This document shows, in pieces, positions 63,875 through 64,000 of a stretch of 64,000 nt of DNA. This stretch comes from JBGTLU01 sp041743935 (GTDB taxonomy: Bacteria > Bacteroidota > Bacteroidia > Sphingobacteriales > Sphingobacteriaceae). A program made the position numbers and the translations under genes. Every line of letters begins with the position of its first letter. Position 1 is the stretch's first letter. The notes under the pieces were generated by a model. The model was not told where the DNA came from. It searched no databases and saw only the letters and a list, made by a program, of their open reading frames with translations. Location: NCBI GenBank assembly GCA_041743935.1, contig JBGTLU010000004.1, positions 1 to 64,000 of the forward strand, written 5' to 3'.

Positions 63875-64000
63875 ATGAAAAATTTACAAAAAAGAATATT
63901 CTTGATAGCCTTAATGGGCATTTTATTAAGCCTTGGTACACAAGCGCAAAGTACAAAAGAATTTGATTTAGGTATAAAAGCACACCCATTACTCGGGTTT
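63875..64000 (+). CDS. Partial exported protein (outer-membrane type), cut by the window end
   Basis: 42 codons with no stop: signal peptide MKNLQKRIFLIALMGILLSLGTQAQ, then STKEFDLGIKAHPLLGF, which looks like the first strand of an outer-membrane beta-barrel. Too little is present to identify it. Confidence 0.65.
   Translation, partial: MKNLQKRIFLIALMGILLSLGTQAQSTKEFDLGIKAHPLLGF

Overview
The window is one AT-rich chromosomal segment from a member of the Bacteroidota. The evidence is a PorX-type PglZ response regulator, several secreted proteins with type IX secretion (T9SS) C-terminal sorting domains, a GldB-like gliding lipoprotein, promoters of the Bacteroidota form TTTG-N19/21-TAnnTTTG, and A-rich start regions with almost no Shine-Dalgarno (SD) sequence. 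Nearly everything is core or ordinary accessory chromosome. I see no prophage, insertion sequence, CRISPR array or rRNA operon, and no gene-free stretch longer than 300 bases.

Layout. 0-4.2 kb: glnS, then a lipoprotein, a stand-alone B12-binding subunit and an enoyl-CoA hydratase in one operon, then a SRAP/YedK protein. 4.2-7 kb: two large unrecognised proteins in tandem, the least explained protein-coding stretch. 7-18.5 kb: housekeeping and envelope enzymes (ChaN-like protein, two overlapping arsenosugar-type glycosyltransferases, 2OG-Fe oxygenase, YceI, NadD, LysM glucosaminidase, dipeptide epimerase, rhomboid, M14 peptidase, pterin dehydratase, MmcQ/YjbR). 18.6-32 kb: exported proteins (nuclease-like T9SS cargo, PQQ-type propeller, Prc/Tsp protease, sugar dehydrogenase, twin NlpC/P60 hydrolases), a tRNA-Arg(CCU) and an orphan NarL-type regulator. 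32.6-42.5 kb: pyruvate dehydrogenase E1-alpha and E2, an M1 aminopeptidase, a REP-like palindromic element, an HD hydrolase and the porX-tsaE-ald cluster. 42.6-54.8 kb: a retropepsin-like protease, a zinc metalloprotease, a UvrD-type helicase-nuclease with a probable Fe-S cluster, a KefF/KefC-like pair and two T9SS-type proteins. 54.9-64 kb: pyruvate dehydrogenase E1-beta, an Lrp/AsnC regulator, an unusual tRNA-like RNA, rdgB with a HolD-like partner, a periplasmic chaperone operon (three PpiC/SurA-family genes plus MoxR), gldB and a truncated outer-membrane protein.

The most unusual object is the RNA gene at 56494-56605. It has the acceptor, D and T arms of a class II (Leu/Ser-like) tRNA, but a 43-nt structured variable arm. 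Its anticodon arm contains CACCUCCUU, the 9-nt anti-Shine-Dalgarno sequence of the 16S rRNA 3' end, in a position that gives no Leu, Ser or Tyr anticodon. It has its own clear promoter. This is striking in a phylum whose mRNAs mostly lack SD sequences, and it is my main candidate for an undescribed or little-described system. Secondary points are the orphan gene pair at 4.2-6.9 kb, a heptad-repeat linker in the E2 subunit, the REP-like element near 37.2 kb, and a candidate bacteroidotal psi subunit (HolD-like) upstream of rdgB.

Start sites were moved from the longest possible ORF to the ATG, GTG or TTG that best fits signal peptides, known family N-termini or operon overlaps.
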